A program made the translations under genes and the position numbers. Shown piece after piece: positions 42,068 to 51,297 of a stretch of 64,000 nucleotides of DNA. The DNA is from an uncultured Rhodospirillales bacterium. GTDB lineage: Bacteria > Pseudomonadota > Alphaproteobacteria > CACIAM-22H2. The notes under the pieces are model-generated. The model made no database searches. It was not told where the DNA came from and saw only the letters and a list, made by a program, of their open reading frames with translations. The DNA is taken from assembly GCA_937926175.1 (NCBI GenBank), contig CALANV010000008.1, forward strand, positions 62,001 to 126,000, given 5' to 3'. How positions within the stretch are numbered: position 1 is the stretch's first letter; every line of letters starts with the position of its first letter.

Positions 42068-42889
42068 ATGACGCGTAACGACCTTCTGCGGCGGCTGCTC
42101 GTCGTCGTCCTCGTCGCGGTCGCGCTGCCGGCCGCGGCTCAGGACCGGGACTGGCTCGTCTCCTACGAGGCCATGCCGCCGGCTTCGGTCGCGCTGCCCG
42201 GGCTCGCGCATGCGCCCTATAACGAACGCCACGCCGCCACGCAGGCGACCGCTGCGCTCGTGCTCGAGATCGCGGCGGCGCTCGGGCTCGGCGGCGACCG
42301 GATCCGGACCGAGATCACGCCCGGCGGCGACAGGCTCGGGGCGCGGCCGGTCTTGCGCAGCCGGATCACCGGCCCGTCCGACCTCGCCGACCGCTTCGCG
42401 GCCGCGGTCGGATTCGTGTTCCGCCAGGACGGTGTCTTCGTCTTCGACCTCGCCGATCCGGAGGGCGGGACATTGATGGTGCAGGTGACGGCGCCGGGCG
42501 CGATCACGCCCGAGCTTGCGCATGGCTTCTTCCGCCATGCGGCGACGATGGAGCCGGGGCTCGGCGGCGGCTACGCCGTCATCGGTCGCGACATCGTCTT
42601 CTTCAACCTGCGGAGCGGCACCGGCCAGCCCTTGAGCCGCCTGTCCGATCCCGAATTCCTGCACGCGTTGGAAAGGGCGGTCGCGAGTTTCCGTTCGGGC
42701 GCCTTGCGCATCACGACATGGCGTCATGTGCGCGTCCGCAGCGTCGAGAACGACTGGAACGTTGCGCCCGACGGCCGCACCTATCTCGCCTACTTCGCCG
42801 ACACGCGCGTGCTGCGGGCGCTTCGGACCCTGCGCGAGCGGCACACGGCCATCGTCGCCGAGCAGGCGCGACGCTTCGGCTGGCGCTAG
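42068..42889 (+). CDS. Exported protein of unknown function
   Basis: The 273-residue product starts with a clear signal peptide (LLRRLLVVVLVAVALPAAAQ, cut after AAA-Q or nearby). The mature protein has alternating alpha/beta character without motifs I recognise. ARPVLRSRITGPSDLADRFAAAVG and VGFVFRQDGVFVFDLADP may form the core sheet. It should be periplasmic or secreted. The start lies 20 bases after a terminator, so it probably has its own promoter or depends on read-through. It converges with the HNH-like gene, with a four-base overlap of stops. Confidence 0.6.
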   Translation: MTRNDLLRRLLVVVLVAVALPAAAQDRDWLVSYEAMPPASVALPGLAHAPYNERHAATQATAALVLEIAAALGLGGDRIRTEITPGGDRLGARPVLRSRITGPSDLADRFAAAVGFVFRQDGVFVFDLADPEGGTLMVQVTAPGAITPELAHGFFRHAATMEPGLGGGYAVIGRDIVFFNLRSGTGQPLSRLSDPEFLHALERAVASFRSGALRITTWRHVRVRSVENDWNVAPDGRTYLAYFADTRVLRALRTLRERHTAIVAEQARRFGWR

Positions 42890-43791
42890 GCGGCATGCGT
42901 CAACGAACCTTTTCCGGCGGCGCCATTGCAGATGGCGCAGGACGTGGCCAGATTGAGGATGCTGTTAAGACAGATTTCTACTGTCCGCTTCTCGCCCCAG
43001 AACATGCAGCAGATGCTCAGGAAAGTTTTGCCGGCATTCGTGATCGTATAGCGCTGCTGCTTTGCCGCATTTGTGGCGAACGCCGACTGCCAGGGATCCC
43101 ACGGCCGCGCGTTCGGGCGGATCATCTGCAATGCGCCGACATTGTTCGCCGCAATGTTCGCAAGCAGCGTCGTCTTTTGACCCTGGCCGGGGGCGGTCGT
43201 GTAGTTGTGGCCCAGGGCGTGCAGGCATTTCAGCACGGCGACGGCCGGATGGGCCTGCGGTTGTCGATGGTCGACCTGGATCAGTTCCTCGGGCAGCACG
43301 AGTCCGCAATAGTGACAGGGGTAAGTCCAGTGTCTGGCAGAAACCAGATTCCCTGTCGCATCGATGAAATTCAGTGGCCGCTGGGCCCGTCCATAGAGGG
43401 TTTGCCAGCGGGGATCGTTCTTGGCCTGTGTGTGATGACCGACGCAGAGCCGTTCGAGCACGTCCGCATCTTGTGCCGCCTGTACTTCGGTCACCGGCCC
43501 GTACGGTGGTCTTCCCAGATCAGGTGCGTCGAAGTTGTGGAGGAGGAGATCGTACTGCGCGACATTCCCCACGACCGTGCGATAAAGCTTGTACACTTGG
43601 CCATGGCCCAGCGGGAGTATTCGTTTGATCCCGCCGTGATCGGCGGCAGCAGTGCGAGCGCCCTTGGACGAGCGTGCCTGATTGTACTTGTTTCGAATGT
43701 CGGCAGGGTGACTGGCATGAACTCTTTTTGGCACCCTTTTGGTTGCATTTTGCAGTGCGTGCCGCAACCATTGCAAGTATCTATGGGGCAC
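42886..43791 (-). CDS. HNH-like zinc-binding protein of unknown function
   Basis: The 301-residue reading frame has, in its second half, CHYCG, then QVDHRQPQ some fifteen residues on, and at the end NLATSCAICNGAAGKG. This order of C-x-x-C, D-H, N and C-x-x-C-N-x-x-x-K-G is that of HNH nucleases, here with a long insert of about 100 residues between the halves. The first 140 residues match nothing I know. The start is uncertain: GTG gives the longest form and no strong ribosome site is visible. Base composition is clearly less GC-rich than the flanks, suggesting transfer. It could be a nuclease or toxin, but no immunity or mobility gene is adjacent. Confidence 0.55.
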   Translation of the reverse strand: MPHRYLQWLRHALQNATKRVPKRVHASHPADIRNKYNQARSSKGARTAAADHGGIKRILPLGHGQVYKLYRTVVGNVAQYDLLLHNFDAPDLGRPPYGPVTEVQAAQDADVLERLCVGHHTQAKNDPRWQTLYGRAQRPLNFIDATGNLVSARHWTYPCHYCGLVLPEELIQVDHRQPQAHPAVAVLKCLHALGHNYTTAPGQGQKTTLLANIAANNVGALQMIRPNARPWDPWQSAFATNAAKQQRYTITNAGKTFLSICCMFWGEKRTVEICLNSILNLATSCAICNGAAGKGSLTHAA

Positions 43792-43869
43792 TGCCGGTGC
43801 GGTTCATGGCGTAGGTAACCGGGGCTCGTGTCTTCAGCCCTCGGCATGTCTGCCACGCAAGGCGTTCAT

Positions 43870-43898
43870 TTGCCCTCGGGCCTGTCTTCGGCTTATAT
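43870..43898 (+). promoter_or_regulatory. Possible sigma-70-like promoter for gpt
   Basis: TTGCCC and TTATAT are separated by 17 bases and lie 25 bases ahead of the start codon. The match to TTGACA/TATAAT is fair, not perfect. Confidence 0.4.
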
Positions 43899-43922
43899 CC
43901 CGGCCCACGTCGGAGGGAGCCC

Positions 43923-44426
43923 ATGGCGTCGAATTACACCAAGACATTTCCGGTTTCGTGGCAGGAACTGCATCGCGACGCCAAGGCGCTCGCCTGGCGT
44001 CTCGTCGGCAACGGTCCATGGAAGGGAATCGTCGCCGTGACGCGCGGCGGACTGGTGCCGGCGGCGATCGTGGCGCGCGAACTCGACGTCCGGGTCGTCG
44101 ATACGATCTCGGTCAAGACCTACGACCACATGACGATGGGGTCGGCGACGGTCCTGAAGGCGCCCGCGCCGGATACCCGCTCGGAGTCGGAGGGACGCTG
44201 GCTGATCGTCGACGATCTCGTCGATACCGGTACGACCGCGAAGGTCGTGCGCGAGCTGATGCCCGGGGCGCATTTCGCAACCGTCTACGCGAAGCCGGCC
44301 GGCAAGCCGCTGGTCGATACCTACGTCACCGAGGTCAGCCAGGACACCTGGATCATGTTTCCCTGGGATACGGAGCCGCAATTCGTGCGGCCGCTCGCGG
44401 AGACCAACGGCACGCGCGGCGCGTGA
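43923..44426 (+). CDS. gpt: Xanthine(-guanine) phosphoribosyltransferase
   Basis: The 167-residue salvage enzyme converts xanthine, guanine or hypoxanthine and PRPP to nucleotides. WLIVDDLVDTGTTAK is the PRPP-binding motif and VAVTRGGLVPAAIVARELDV the earlier loop. KPLVDTYV and the C-terminal WIMFPWDTEP, which contacts the purine ring, are typical of Gpt. Length matches the family. The ATG follows CGGAGGGAG. Its stop shares one base with the start of the DMT permease gene, so the two are co-transcribed and could join purine uptake or export to salvage. The permease substrate is unproven. Confidence 0.93.
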   Translation: MASNYTKTFPVSWQELHRDAKALAWRLVGNGPWKGIVAVTRGGLVPAAIVARELDVRVVDTISVKTYDHMTMGSATVLKAPAPDTRSESEGRWLIVDDLVDTGTTAKVVRELMPGAHFATVYAKPAGKPLVDTYVTEVSQDTWIMFPWDTEPQFVRPLAETNGTRGA

Positions 44427-45340
44427 TGCAGTCCGCCAATCCACCGCGGCTCGGGCTGCTGCTGCTCGCTGGCCTCTCGTTCGCCTGGGGCATCAACTGG
44501 CCCGTGATGAAGATCGCGCTCCAGGAAATTCCGCCCTGGACGTTCCGATCATGGTCCTGTCTTGCCGCCGGGCTGTCGCTGCTTGCGCTCGCGCGCGCAA
44601 GCGGCGGTGCGCTCCGGCCTGCTGCCGGAGAGTGGGGGCGCATCGCCACGGCGTCGATCTTCAACGTATCGCTCTGGCACGTGCTGATCGCCTACGGCAC
44701 GATGATGATGGCCTCCGGCCATGCCTCGGTTCTCGCCTTCACGATGCCGCTGTGGGCGGCGCTGCTCGGCATGCTGGTGTTCGGCGACCGGCCGAGCTTG
44801 CGCGTCGTCGCGGCGCTGGCGCTGGGCATCGGCGGCATCGTCGTGTTGCTGTCGAGGGATCTGGCGGCGGTGGGCGACTCGCCGCTCGGGGCCGGGCTGG
44901 TCCTGGCCGGGGCGCTCGGCTGGGCATTCGGCACCCTGTACCAGAAGCGCCAGCAGTGGAACGTCGGCACGCTGGCGCTTGCGGGCTGGCAACTCCTGAT
45001 CGGATCGATTCCGATTTTCGTCGTCCTGCCGTTCGTCGAGGGCGTTCGCTTCCCCGAGGCAAGCCTGCTCGCCTGGGCGTGCATGGCCTATCTGACGTTC
45101 GTCGCGCTGGTGTTCGCCTATTTCGCGTGGTTCAAGATCGTCAGCCTGTTTCCGGCGAACGTAGCGGCGATCGGCACGCTGCTCACGCCGGTCATCGGTG
45201 TCGCGAGCGGCGCGGTCATCCTGGGCGAGCCGTTCGGCTGGCGCGAGATCGTGGCACTGATCCTGGTCGGATCCGCGCTCACGCTGGTCCTGATCATCCC
45301 GGCGATGCAGCTCAGGGCGGCGTCAGCACCGGCGGACTAG
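44426..45340 (+). CDS. EamA/DMT-superfamily permease
   Basis: The 304-residue protein has about ten hydrophobic segments in two EamA repeats. The first begins LGLLLLAGLSFAWGINWPVMKIAL and the second begins LGAGLVLAGALGWAFGTLYQKR. Members export or import small metabolites across the inner membrane. The ATG overlaps the gpt stop. Substrate is unknown; the gpt neighbour is only a weak hint of purine transport. It converges on the PH-domain gene 20 bases away. Confidence 0.85.
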   Translation: MQSANPPRLGLLLLAGLSFAWGINWPVMKIALQEIPPWTFRSWSCLAAGLSLLALARASGGALRPAAGEWGRIATASIFNVSLWHVLIAYGTMMMASGHASVLAFTMPLWAALLGMLVFGDRPSLRVVAALALGIGGIVVLLSRDLAAVGDSPLGAGLVLAGALGWAFGTLYQKRQQWNVGTLALAGWQLLIGSIPIFVVLPFVEGVRFPEASLLAWACMAYLTFVALVFAYFAWFKIVSLFPANVAAIGTLLTPVIGVASGAVILGEPFGWREIVALILVGSALTLVLIIPAMQLRAASAPAD

Positions 45341-45359
45341 GCTGCGCCCATTCCGCGGT

Positions 45360-45833
45360 CTATTCCGCGGTGACGTGATTGCGGAAGGTCAGCGGGTCTT
45401 CGACGTTGGGCAGCGGCTCCATGCCGCCGCCGGTGCCGCGGACGGTGATGGTGCCGAAGTCGAAGATGCGCCCGAGGACGCTCTGGTCGACCAGCACGGT
45501 CTCGACCTTGTTCATGTTCATCTCGGCCGTGAAGCGGCGGATCAGGCCGCGCTTGTAGATGATGCGCCGATCGGTGACGACGAGCTCGGTCGTCAGCCGT
45601 TCGATCAAGGCGCGGATGAAGAGATAGAGGGCGACCGCACCGAGCCCCGCCGCGGCGAGGAGAGCGAACTGCCGCCAGGCCGGTTCGAGGTCGCCGATCC
45701 CGAGCAGCACGAGTGCGACGACCACGAGCGCGGCAAGCGCGAAGATGAAGGCCGGCAGATAGATCAGCCAGTGCAGACGCGCGACGTGCCGGATGCTCTC
45801 GCCGGGTTGGAGGATCTTGTCGACATAGCTCAT
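45360..45833 (-). CDS. Bacterial PH-domain membrane protein
   Basis: The 157-residue protein has two transmembrane segments (about residues 23-46 and 56-76) followed by a bacterial pleckstrin-homology domain: TTELVVTDRRIIYKRGLIRR, then MNMNKVETVLVDQSVLGRIFDFGTITVRGTGG. The domain faces the cytoplasm and function in the family is mostly unknown. It starts seven bases after the stop of the peptide-transporter ATPase gene, so it is probably the last gene of that operon. Confidence 0.85.
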   Translation of the reverse strand: MSYVDKILQPGESIRHVARLHWLIYLPAFIFALAALVVVALVLLGIGDLEPAWRQFALLAAAGLGAVALYLFIRALIERLTTELVVTDRRIIYKRGLIRRFTAEMNMNKVETVLVDQSVLGRIFDFGTITVRGTGGGMEPLPNVEDPLTFRNHVTAE

Positions 45834-45840
45834 CGTCCGG

Positions 45841-46821
45841 TCACTCTCCTGGAAAATGACAGGCGGCGGCGCGTCCGGGCGCGATCTCGCGCAGGCGCGG
45901 CCGTTCGCTGCGGCAGACCGCGCGGGCGCGCGGGCAGCGCGGCGCGAAGGGGCAGCCGCTTTCGCTGTCCGCCTCGACGTCGGCATCGGCATCGGTTGCC
46001 GGGGGGTGGCTGCCGGCGCCATCGAATGAAGACAGGTCGGGCACGGCCTCCACCAGGGCGCGCGTGTAGGGATGGGCCGGCGCGCTGAACAGCTCGGCCG
46101 CCGGTCCCTGTTCGACGATCCGGCCGCGATACATCACCGCGACGTCGTCCGCGACGTGTTCGACGACGGCGAGATTGTGGCTGATGAACAGATACGTGAC
46201 GCCGCGCGTCTCCTGCAGATCCATCAGGAGGTTCAGGACCTGTGCCTGCACCGAGACGTCGAGGGCCGAGACCGGCTCGTCGGCGACGATGAGGTCGGGT
46301 GCCGTGATCAGGGCGCGGGCGAGCGCGATCCGCTGGCGCTGCCCGCCCGAGAATTCGTGCGGATAGCGCGTGGCAGCGTCGGCGGACAGACCGACGGCGG
46401 CCAGCATCTCGGCCACGCGATCGGCCCGCTCGCGGCGCGTGAGCTGCGGTTCCGCGACGTCGAGCGGCTCCGCGACGATGCGTTCGACGCGCTGACGCGG
46501 GTCGAGGGAACCGTAGGGATCCTGGAACACCATCTGAAAACCGCGCCGCATCCGGCGCAGTTCGTCGGGCGGCAGCGCGAAGAGGTCGGTGCCGCGGAAG
46601 CGGACCGTGCCGGCATCAGGCCGCTCCAGCGCCATGACGAGTCGCGCGAGCGTCGATTTGCCCGAGCCGGACTCGCCGACGATGCCGAGGCTGCGGCCCG
46701 GCGCGATCGTCAGGTTCACGCCGTCGACGGCGGCCACGTGGCGACGCCGGCCGAACGGTGCCGCCGGCAGGGGGTATCGCCGGACCAGGTTCTCGACGGA
46801 GACGAGCGGCGGTGCGGGCAT
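45841..46821 (-). CDS. dppF: Peptide ABC transporter ATPase, DppF/OppF type
   Basis: The 326-residue ATPase powers uptake of di- or oligopeptides. Walker A is GESGSGKST, Walker B LIVADEPVSALD and the signature FSGGQRQR. The C-terminal extension with GCPFAPRCPRARAVC is the Cys-rich tail of the oligopeptide/dipeptide ATPase family. An acidic run (DADADVEADSE) before it is unusual. It starts two bases after the stop of the DppD-type gene and forms the second of two different ATPase subunits. The choice of dpp over opp is by general similarity only. Confidence 0.85.
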   Translation of the reverse strand: MPAPPLVSVENLVRRYPLPAAPFGRRRHVAAVDGVNLTIAPGRSLGIVGESGSGKSTLARLVMALERPDAGTVRFRGTDLFALPPDELRRMRRGFQMVFQDPYGSLDPRQRVERIVAEPLDVAEPQLTRRERADRVAEMLAAVGLSADAATRYPHEFSGGQRQRIALARALITAPDLIVADEPVSALDVSVQAQVLNLLMDLQETRGVTYLFISHNLAVVEHVADDVAVMYRGRIVEQGPAAELFSAPAHPYTRALVEAVPDLSSFDGAGSHPPATDADADVEADSESGCPFAPRCPRARAVCRSERPRLREIAPGRAAACHFPGE

Positions 46822-46823
46822 CG

Positions 46824-47783
46824 TCAGGGCCCCGGAAAGAAGCAGGCGGCGCGGCTGCCGCCGATCTCGACCACGGGCGGCGGGTTGTCGCGGCATACGT
46901 CCTGGCCGCGCGGGCAGCGGCCATAAAACGGGCAGCCCGCCGGCAGGGCATCCGGCGCCGGGACCGTGCCCGGTATCGCGGCGAGCCGCCGGCCCTTGCG
47001 CGCGCCGCGGCCGGGCAGGGCCGCGAACAGGCCTTGCGTGTATGGATGTGCCCGCGTCGTGAACACGGCCTTGGTCGAACCCTGCTCCATGATCGCGCCG
47101 CCGTACATCACCATCACACGGTCGGCCAGCCGACCGATCACGCCGAGATCGTGCGAGATCAGGATAAGGGCCATGCCGAACTCGTCGACCAGGCTGCGGA
47201 GCAGGTCGATTACCTGCGCCTGCACGGTGACGTCGAGGGCGCTGGTCGGCTCGTCGGCGATCAGCACGTCGGGTCGGCAGGCGAGCGCCATGGCGATCAT
47301 GACGCGCTGGCGCTGCCCGCCCGAAAGCTGATGCGGATAGGCGGACAGGCGCGCCTGCGCCTCCCGAATGCCGACGCGGTCGAGCAGTCTCGCCGCCTCG
47401 TCGAGCGCCGCCCGGCGCGCCATGTCGCGATGGAGGACGAGCGTCTCCGCGATCTGGTCGCCGATGCGATGCAGCGGATTCAGGGCGGTCATCGGCTCCT
47501 GGAACACCATGGCGATGCGGTCGCCGCGAATCCGGCACATCCGTGTCTCGTCGGCCTGCAGCAGGTCCTCGCCGTGGAGTCGGATCGCGCCGCTGACGTC
47601 GGCGGCCTGCGGTAGCAGGCGCATGATCGCGAGCGCCGTCATCGACTTGCCGCTGCCGGATTCGCCGACGAGGCCGAGCGTGGTGCCGCGCGCGAGGGTA
47701 AAGGAAACCCCGCGAACGATGGGCAGCCGGCCGGTCGGGGTGCGGATGTCGACGCGCAGGTCTTCGACGTCGAGGACGGTCAT
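46824..47783 (-). CDS. dppD: Peptide ABC transporter ATPase, DppD/OppD type
   Basis: The 319-residue ATPase has Walker A GESGSGKSM, signature LSGGQRQR and Walker B VLIADEPTSALD. A Cys-rich C-terminal tail, GCPFYGRCPRGQDVC, is typical of peptide importers. The start overlaps the stop of the permease gene (ATGA) and the stop is close to the next ATPase start. With the DppF-like partner it forms the heterodimer that drives the two permeases. Confidence 0.86.
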   Translation of the reverse strand: MTVLDVEDLRVDIRTPTGRLPIVRGVSFTLARGTTLGLVGESGSGKSMTALAIMRLLPQAADVSGAIRLHGEDLLQADETRMCRIRGDRIAMVFQEPMTALNPLHRIGDQIAETLVLHRDMARRAALDEAARLLDRVGIREAQARLSAYPHQLSGGQRQRVMIAMALACRPDVLIADEPTSALDVTVQAQVIDLLRSLVDEFGMALILISHDLGVIGRLADRVMVMYGGAIMEQGSTKAVFTTRAHPYTQGLFAALPGRGARKGRRLAAIPGTVPAPDALPAGCPFYGRCPRGQDVCRDNPPPVVEIGGSRAACFFPGP

Positions 47784-48622
47784 GACCGGGCACGCCTGAG
47801 CTTGGGATCGATCAGGTCGCGCAACCCGTCGCCCAGCAGGTTGAACCCGAGCACGGCCAGCGCGATCGCCGCCCCGGGAAAGATGGCGAGCCAGGGGCTG
47901 CGATGCATGAACGTCTGCGCCTCGTTCAGCATCCGGCCCCAGCTCGGGTTGGGCGGCTGCGTGCCGAGGCCGAGATAGGCGAGCCCCGCCTCGGCCAGAA
48001 TCGCCAGCGCAAACTGGATCGTCGCCTGCACGACCAGGATTCCGGCGATGTTGGGAAGCACGTGTTCCACCGTGATGCGCGCCATGCCCTTGCCGGCGGC
48101 ACGCGCGGCGAGGATGAAGTCGCGGCTCAAGACCTGAAGCGCACTGCCGCGGGAAAGCCGGGCGAACACCGGAATGTTGAAGATGCCGATGGCGATGATG
48201 GCGTTGACCGCGCCGGGGCCGAGCCAGGCCGTGATCATGATCGCCGACAGGACCGCGGGAAACGCGAAGGTGAAGTCCGCAAGCCGCATGACGACGTCGT
48301 CGACGATCCCGCCGCGCACCGCGGCCGTTGTGCCGAGCGCGACGCCGATGCCGAGCCCGATGCCGACCGCGACGAAGCCGACGGCGAACGAGTTCCGCGA
48401 GCCGGCCATCAGCATCGACAGGATATCGCGTCCGAACTGGTCGGTGCCGAGCCAATGCCGCGCCGATGGCGGCTGCAGCCGCATGGCGATGTTCATGTCC
48501 GTGTACGGATAGGGCGTCCACACGAGCGAGACGAGGGCGACCATCGCCAGCAGCAGCGTGATCGTCGCACCGGCGGCAAGGGCCGGGCGCTGCATGATCG
48601 CAGCAGCGCGGGGGAACTTCAT
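47780..48622 (-). CDS. dppC: Peptide ABC transporter permease, DppC type
   Basis: The 280-residue membrane protein has about six helices. The N-terminal region includes HWLGTDQFGRDILSMLMAGSR, the hallmark of DppC/OppC permeases. The ATPase-contact loop near AARAAGKGMARITVEHVLPN is present. Start and stop overlap the neighbours by four bases. It forms the channel with the DppB-type partner. Confidence 0.88.
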   Translation of the reverse strand: MKFPRAAAIMQRPALAAGATITLLLAMVALVSLVWTPYPYTDMNIAMRLQPPSARHWLGTDQFGRDILSMLMAGSRNSFAVGFVAVGIGLGIGVALGTTAAVRGGIVDDVVMRLADFTFAFPAVLSAIMITAWLGPGAVNAIIAIGIFNIPVFARLSRGSALQVLSRDFILAARAAGKGMARITVEHVLPNIAGILVVQATIQFALAILAEAGLAYLGLGTQPPNPSWGRMLNEAQTFMHRSPWLAIFPGAAIALAVLGFNLLGDGLRDLIDPKLRRARS

Positions 48623-49569
48623 GTCCGTTGGCCCCGCAGCCGCGGGTCGATCAGGGTGTAGAGCACGTCGACCGCGAAGTTGATGAAGATCACCATCGCC
48701 GCCAGCAGCAGCACGATGTCGCGTACGACGATCAGGTCGCGTTGGGCGATCGCCTGAAAGACGAGCCGGCCCAGACCCGGCAGGTAGAACACGTTCTCGA
48801 TGATGATCGCACCGGCGAGCAGGAACGAGAACTGCAGCCCCATGATCGTGACGACGGGAATGAGCGCGTTGCGCAGCACGTGGCGGCGCAGCGTCGCGGC
48901 GCGCGTCAATCCCTTGGCGCGGGCGGTGCGCACGTAGTCCTCGCCCAACGCGTCGAGCACGGCGGAGCGGGTCACGCGGGCGAGAATGGCGGCCTGCGGC
49001 AGCGCCAGCGAGATCGCCGGCAGCGCGAGTGCCGCGAACGCGGCACCGATGCCGGCCTGCCAGCCGGGAAATCCGCCCGAGGGAAGCCAGCCGAGCGTCA
49101 CCGAGAACAGCAGAACGAGGAGCAGCGCGAACCAGAAGTTCGGCACGGCCACGCCGATCTGGCTGAAGACCATGATACCGGCATCGGCCGGACGGTCGTG
49201 CCGTGCTGCCGCGAGGATGCCGAGCGGCAGCGCGATCGCGGTCGAGAGTGCGATCGACAACAGCGCGAGCGGCACCGTGATCGTCAGGCGCTCGGCGATG
49301 AGCCCGGCGACCGGCACGCGATAGGTGTAGCTGATGCCGAGATCGCCCTGCAGAAGGTCGATGATCCAGGTCGCGAAACGCACCGGCGCCGGGCGGTCGA
49401 GGCCGAGTTCGGTGCGCAATGCGGCGAGCGTCTCCGGTGTCGCCTGCACGCCCAGCATCACGGCCGCCGGATCGCCGGGCAACACTTCCATGACGACGAA
49501 CACCACCACCGCCGCCGCCAGCAGCGTGAGGACGAGGCCGATGACGCGGCGGACAAGGAGTGCGAGCAT
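48619..49569 (-). CDS. dppB: Peptide ABC transporter permease, DppB type
   Basis: The 316-residue permease starts LLVRRVIGLVLTLLAAAVVVF. It contains LGLDRPAPVRFATWI, DLGISYTYRVPV and YVRTARAKGLTRAATLRRHVLRNALIPV, the last being the family contact loop for the ATPases. About six membrane helices are visible. Its stop overlaps the DppC start. The gap of 140 bases to the binding-protein gene upstream may hold an internal processing or promoter signal. Confidence 0.88.
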   Translation of the reverse strand: MLALLVRRVIGLVLTLLAAAVVVFVVMEVLPGDPAAVMLGVQATPETLAALRTELGLDRPAPVRFATWIIDLLQGDLGISYTYRVPVAGLIAERLTITVPLALLSIALSTAIALPLGILAAARHDRPADAGIMVFSQIGVAVPNFWFALLLVLLFSVTLGWLPSGGFPGWQAGIGAAFAALALPAISLALPQAAILARVTRSAVLDALGEDYVRTARAKGLTRAATLRRHVLRNALIPVVTIMGLQFSFLLAGAIIIENVFYLPGLGRLVFQAIAQRDLIVVRDIVLLLAAMVIFINFAVDVLYTLIDPRLRGQRT

Positions 49570-49709
49570 CGGGTCAGGTCGCGACCGCCTGTTTCAGGCT
49601 GCCATGTTCGCGTGCCTTTGGATTCGATCCAAGGGCGCGGTTATCCGGATCGGATCTGCGGTTCAAGCCCGCGGGTAACGGAACATGGGACACGAACCGT
49701 GCACGCAAT

Positions 49710-51188
49710 TCACCGCTTCCAGGACAGTTCTGCGATCGGGTTCGCCGGCAGCGGCCAGTTCTCCCACATGCCCGTCAGATTGACGTTCCAGACGCCGATC
49801 TTGGGCAACTGGAACAGGAAGACGTTGACCGCGTCCGTCGTCAGCATGCGCTGCGCCTCGCCATAGAGGCGGTTGCGCTCCGCCTCGTCCATGGTCGTGC
49901 CGATCTTCGCCATCAGGGCGTTGAAGGCCGGGTTGCGGTACTGGAAATAGTAGTCGTCGCGCGCATAGATGCCGATGTCGAGCGGTTCGGTGTGCGCGAT
50001 GATCGTCAGGTCGTAGTTCTTGTTGCGGAACACCTGATCGAGCCACTGCGCGAACTCGATCGGCTCGATCGAAACCTTGATGCCGACCTGTGCAAGCTGC
50101 GCGGCGATGATCTCGCCCGAACGGCGCGCATAGGGCGGCGGCGGCAGGCGCAGCGTCGCGTTGAAGCCGTTGGGGTGCCCAGCCTCGGCAAGCAGCGCCC
50201 GCGCCCGTGCTGGGTCGTAGGGATAGGTTCCGGTCAGGTCGACATAGGCCGGGTGATTCGGCGAGAAATGCGTGCCGATCGGCGTGCCGTAGCCCGACAC
50301 GGCGCCGTCGATCACCGCCATGCGATCGATCGCGTGGGCGATGGCGCGGCGGACGCGCACGTCGTTGAAGGGCGGCTTCGCGTTGTTGATGGCAAGGATC
50401 GTCTCGCCCTCGGTATTGCCGACGACGACCTTCAGGTTCGCATCGTTTTTGAGCTGATCCGCGGCTTCCTGTGCGGCGAGGTTCGACAGCGCGTCGACGT
50501 CGCCGGCGCGGATTGCGGCGACCTGCGCCTGCGGGTCGGAAATGAACCTGAAGGTAGCCCGGCTGATCGCCGGAATCCGGGCCCAGTAGGCATCGTTGCG
50601 CACGAGCTCGACGCGATCGCCGCGGACCCAGCGTTCGAAGCGGTACGGGCCGGTACCGATCGGCTTGGTGCGGTTTTCGGCGACCGTCTCCGGCGCGAAG
50701 ATCACGGCGTCGCCCCAGGCGAGTCCGTAAAGGAAGTTCCCCGTCGGTTCCTTGAGCGTGATCACTACCGTGTAGCGGTCGGGCGTCTCGATGCGTGCGA
50801 TCGGCGCAAAGATCCATTTCTGCGCGTTCGTCGAATCGGGCGCCATCGCCCGCTCGAAGGTGAACTTCACGTCGGCGGCGTCGAAGTCGCTGCCGTCGTG
50901 GAACTTGACGCCGCGCCGCAGACGGAACGTGTAGGTCAGGTTGTCGGGCGAGACCGTCCAGCTTTCCGCAAGCAGCGGCTGGAGCTTGCCGTCACGGTCG
51001 ATGCGCAGCAGGCCCTCGTAGATGTTGAGATACGTGACCTCGCGGATCGCCTGCGCGGCCCCGGTGGTCGGATCGAGCGTGGGCGGCTCGAGCGTCTGTC
51101 CGATCGTCACGGAGTCCTTCTGGGCGTGCGCGGCAAAAGGCCAGATGACGAGAAGCGTCAGTAGAACGGCACGTGCGAGACGGGACAC
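49710..51188 (-). CDS. dppA: Peptide ABC transporter binding protein, DppA/OppA family
   Basis: The 492-residue protein has a signal peptide (RLARAVLLTLLVIWPFAAHA) and the SBP_bac_5 fold. Examples are QTLEPPTLDPTTGAAQAIREV, LAESWTVSPDNLTYTFRLRRGVKFHDG and VRRAIAHAIDR. It binds peptides or glutathione-like compounds in the periplasm. I chose the GTG start behind GGGGAGG at seven-base spacing; a TTG 11 codons earlier lacks one. It is the ligand-recognition part of the transporter encoded just downstream. Confidence 0.88.
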   Translation of the reverse strand: MSRLARAVLLTLLVIWPFAAHAQKDSVTIGQTLEPPTLDPTTGAAQAIREVTYLNIYEGLLRIDRDGKLQPLLAESWTVSPDNLTYTFRLRRGVKFHDGSDFDAADVKFTFERAMAPDSTNAQKWIFAPIARIETPDRYTVVITLKEPTGNFLYGLAWGDAVIFAPETVAENRTKPIGTGPYRFERWVRGDRVELVRNDAYWARIPAISRATFRFISDPQAQVAAIRAGDVDALSNLAAQEAADQLKNDANLKVVVGNTEGETILAINNAKPPFNDVRVRRAIAHAIDRMAVIDGAVSGYGTPIGTHFSPNHPAYVDLTGTYPYDPARARALLAEAGHPNGFNATLRLPPPPYARRSGEIIAAQLAQVGIKVSIEPIEFAQWLDQVFRNKNYDLTIIAHTEPLDIGIYARDDYYFQYRNPAFNALMAKIGTTMDEAERNRLYGEAQRMLTTDAVNVFLFQLPKIGVWNVNLTGMWENWPLPANPIAELSWKR

Positions 51189-51297
51189 GGCTGAGCCTCC
51201 CCAAGGTAATTCGGCGCGCAAAGACTAGCCCGACAATAGCCGCGCTTCCAGCTTGCCTGCCAGCCTGGAAGCGGCCGGCATCATGCCGGTTCGGGCC

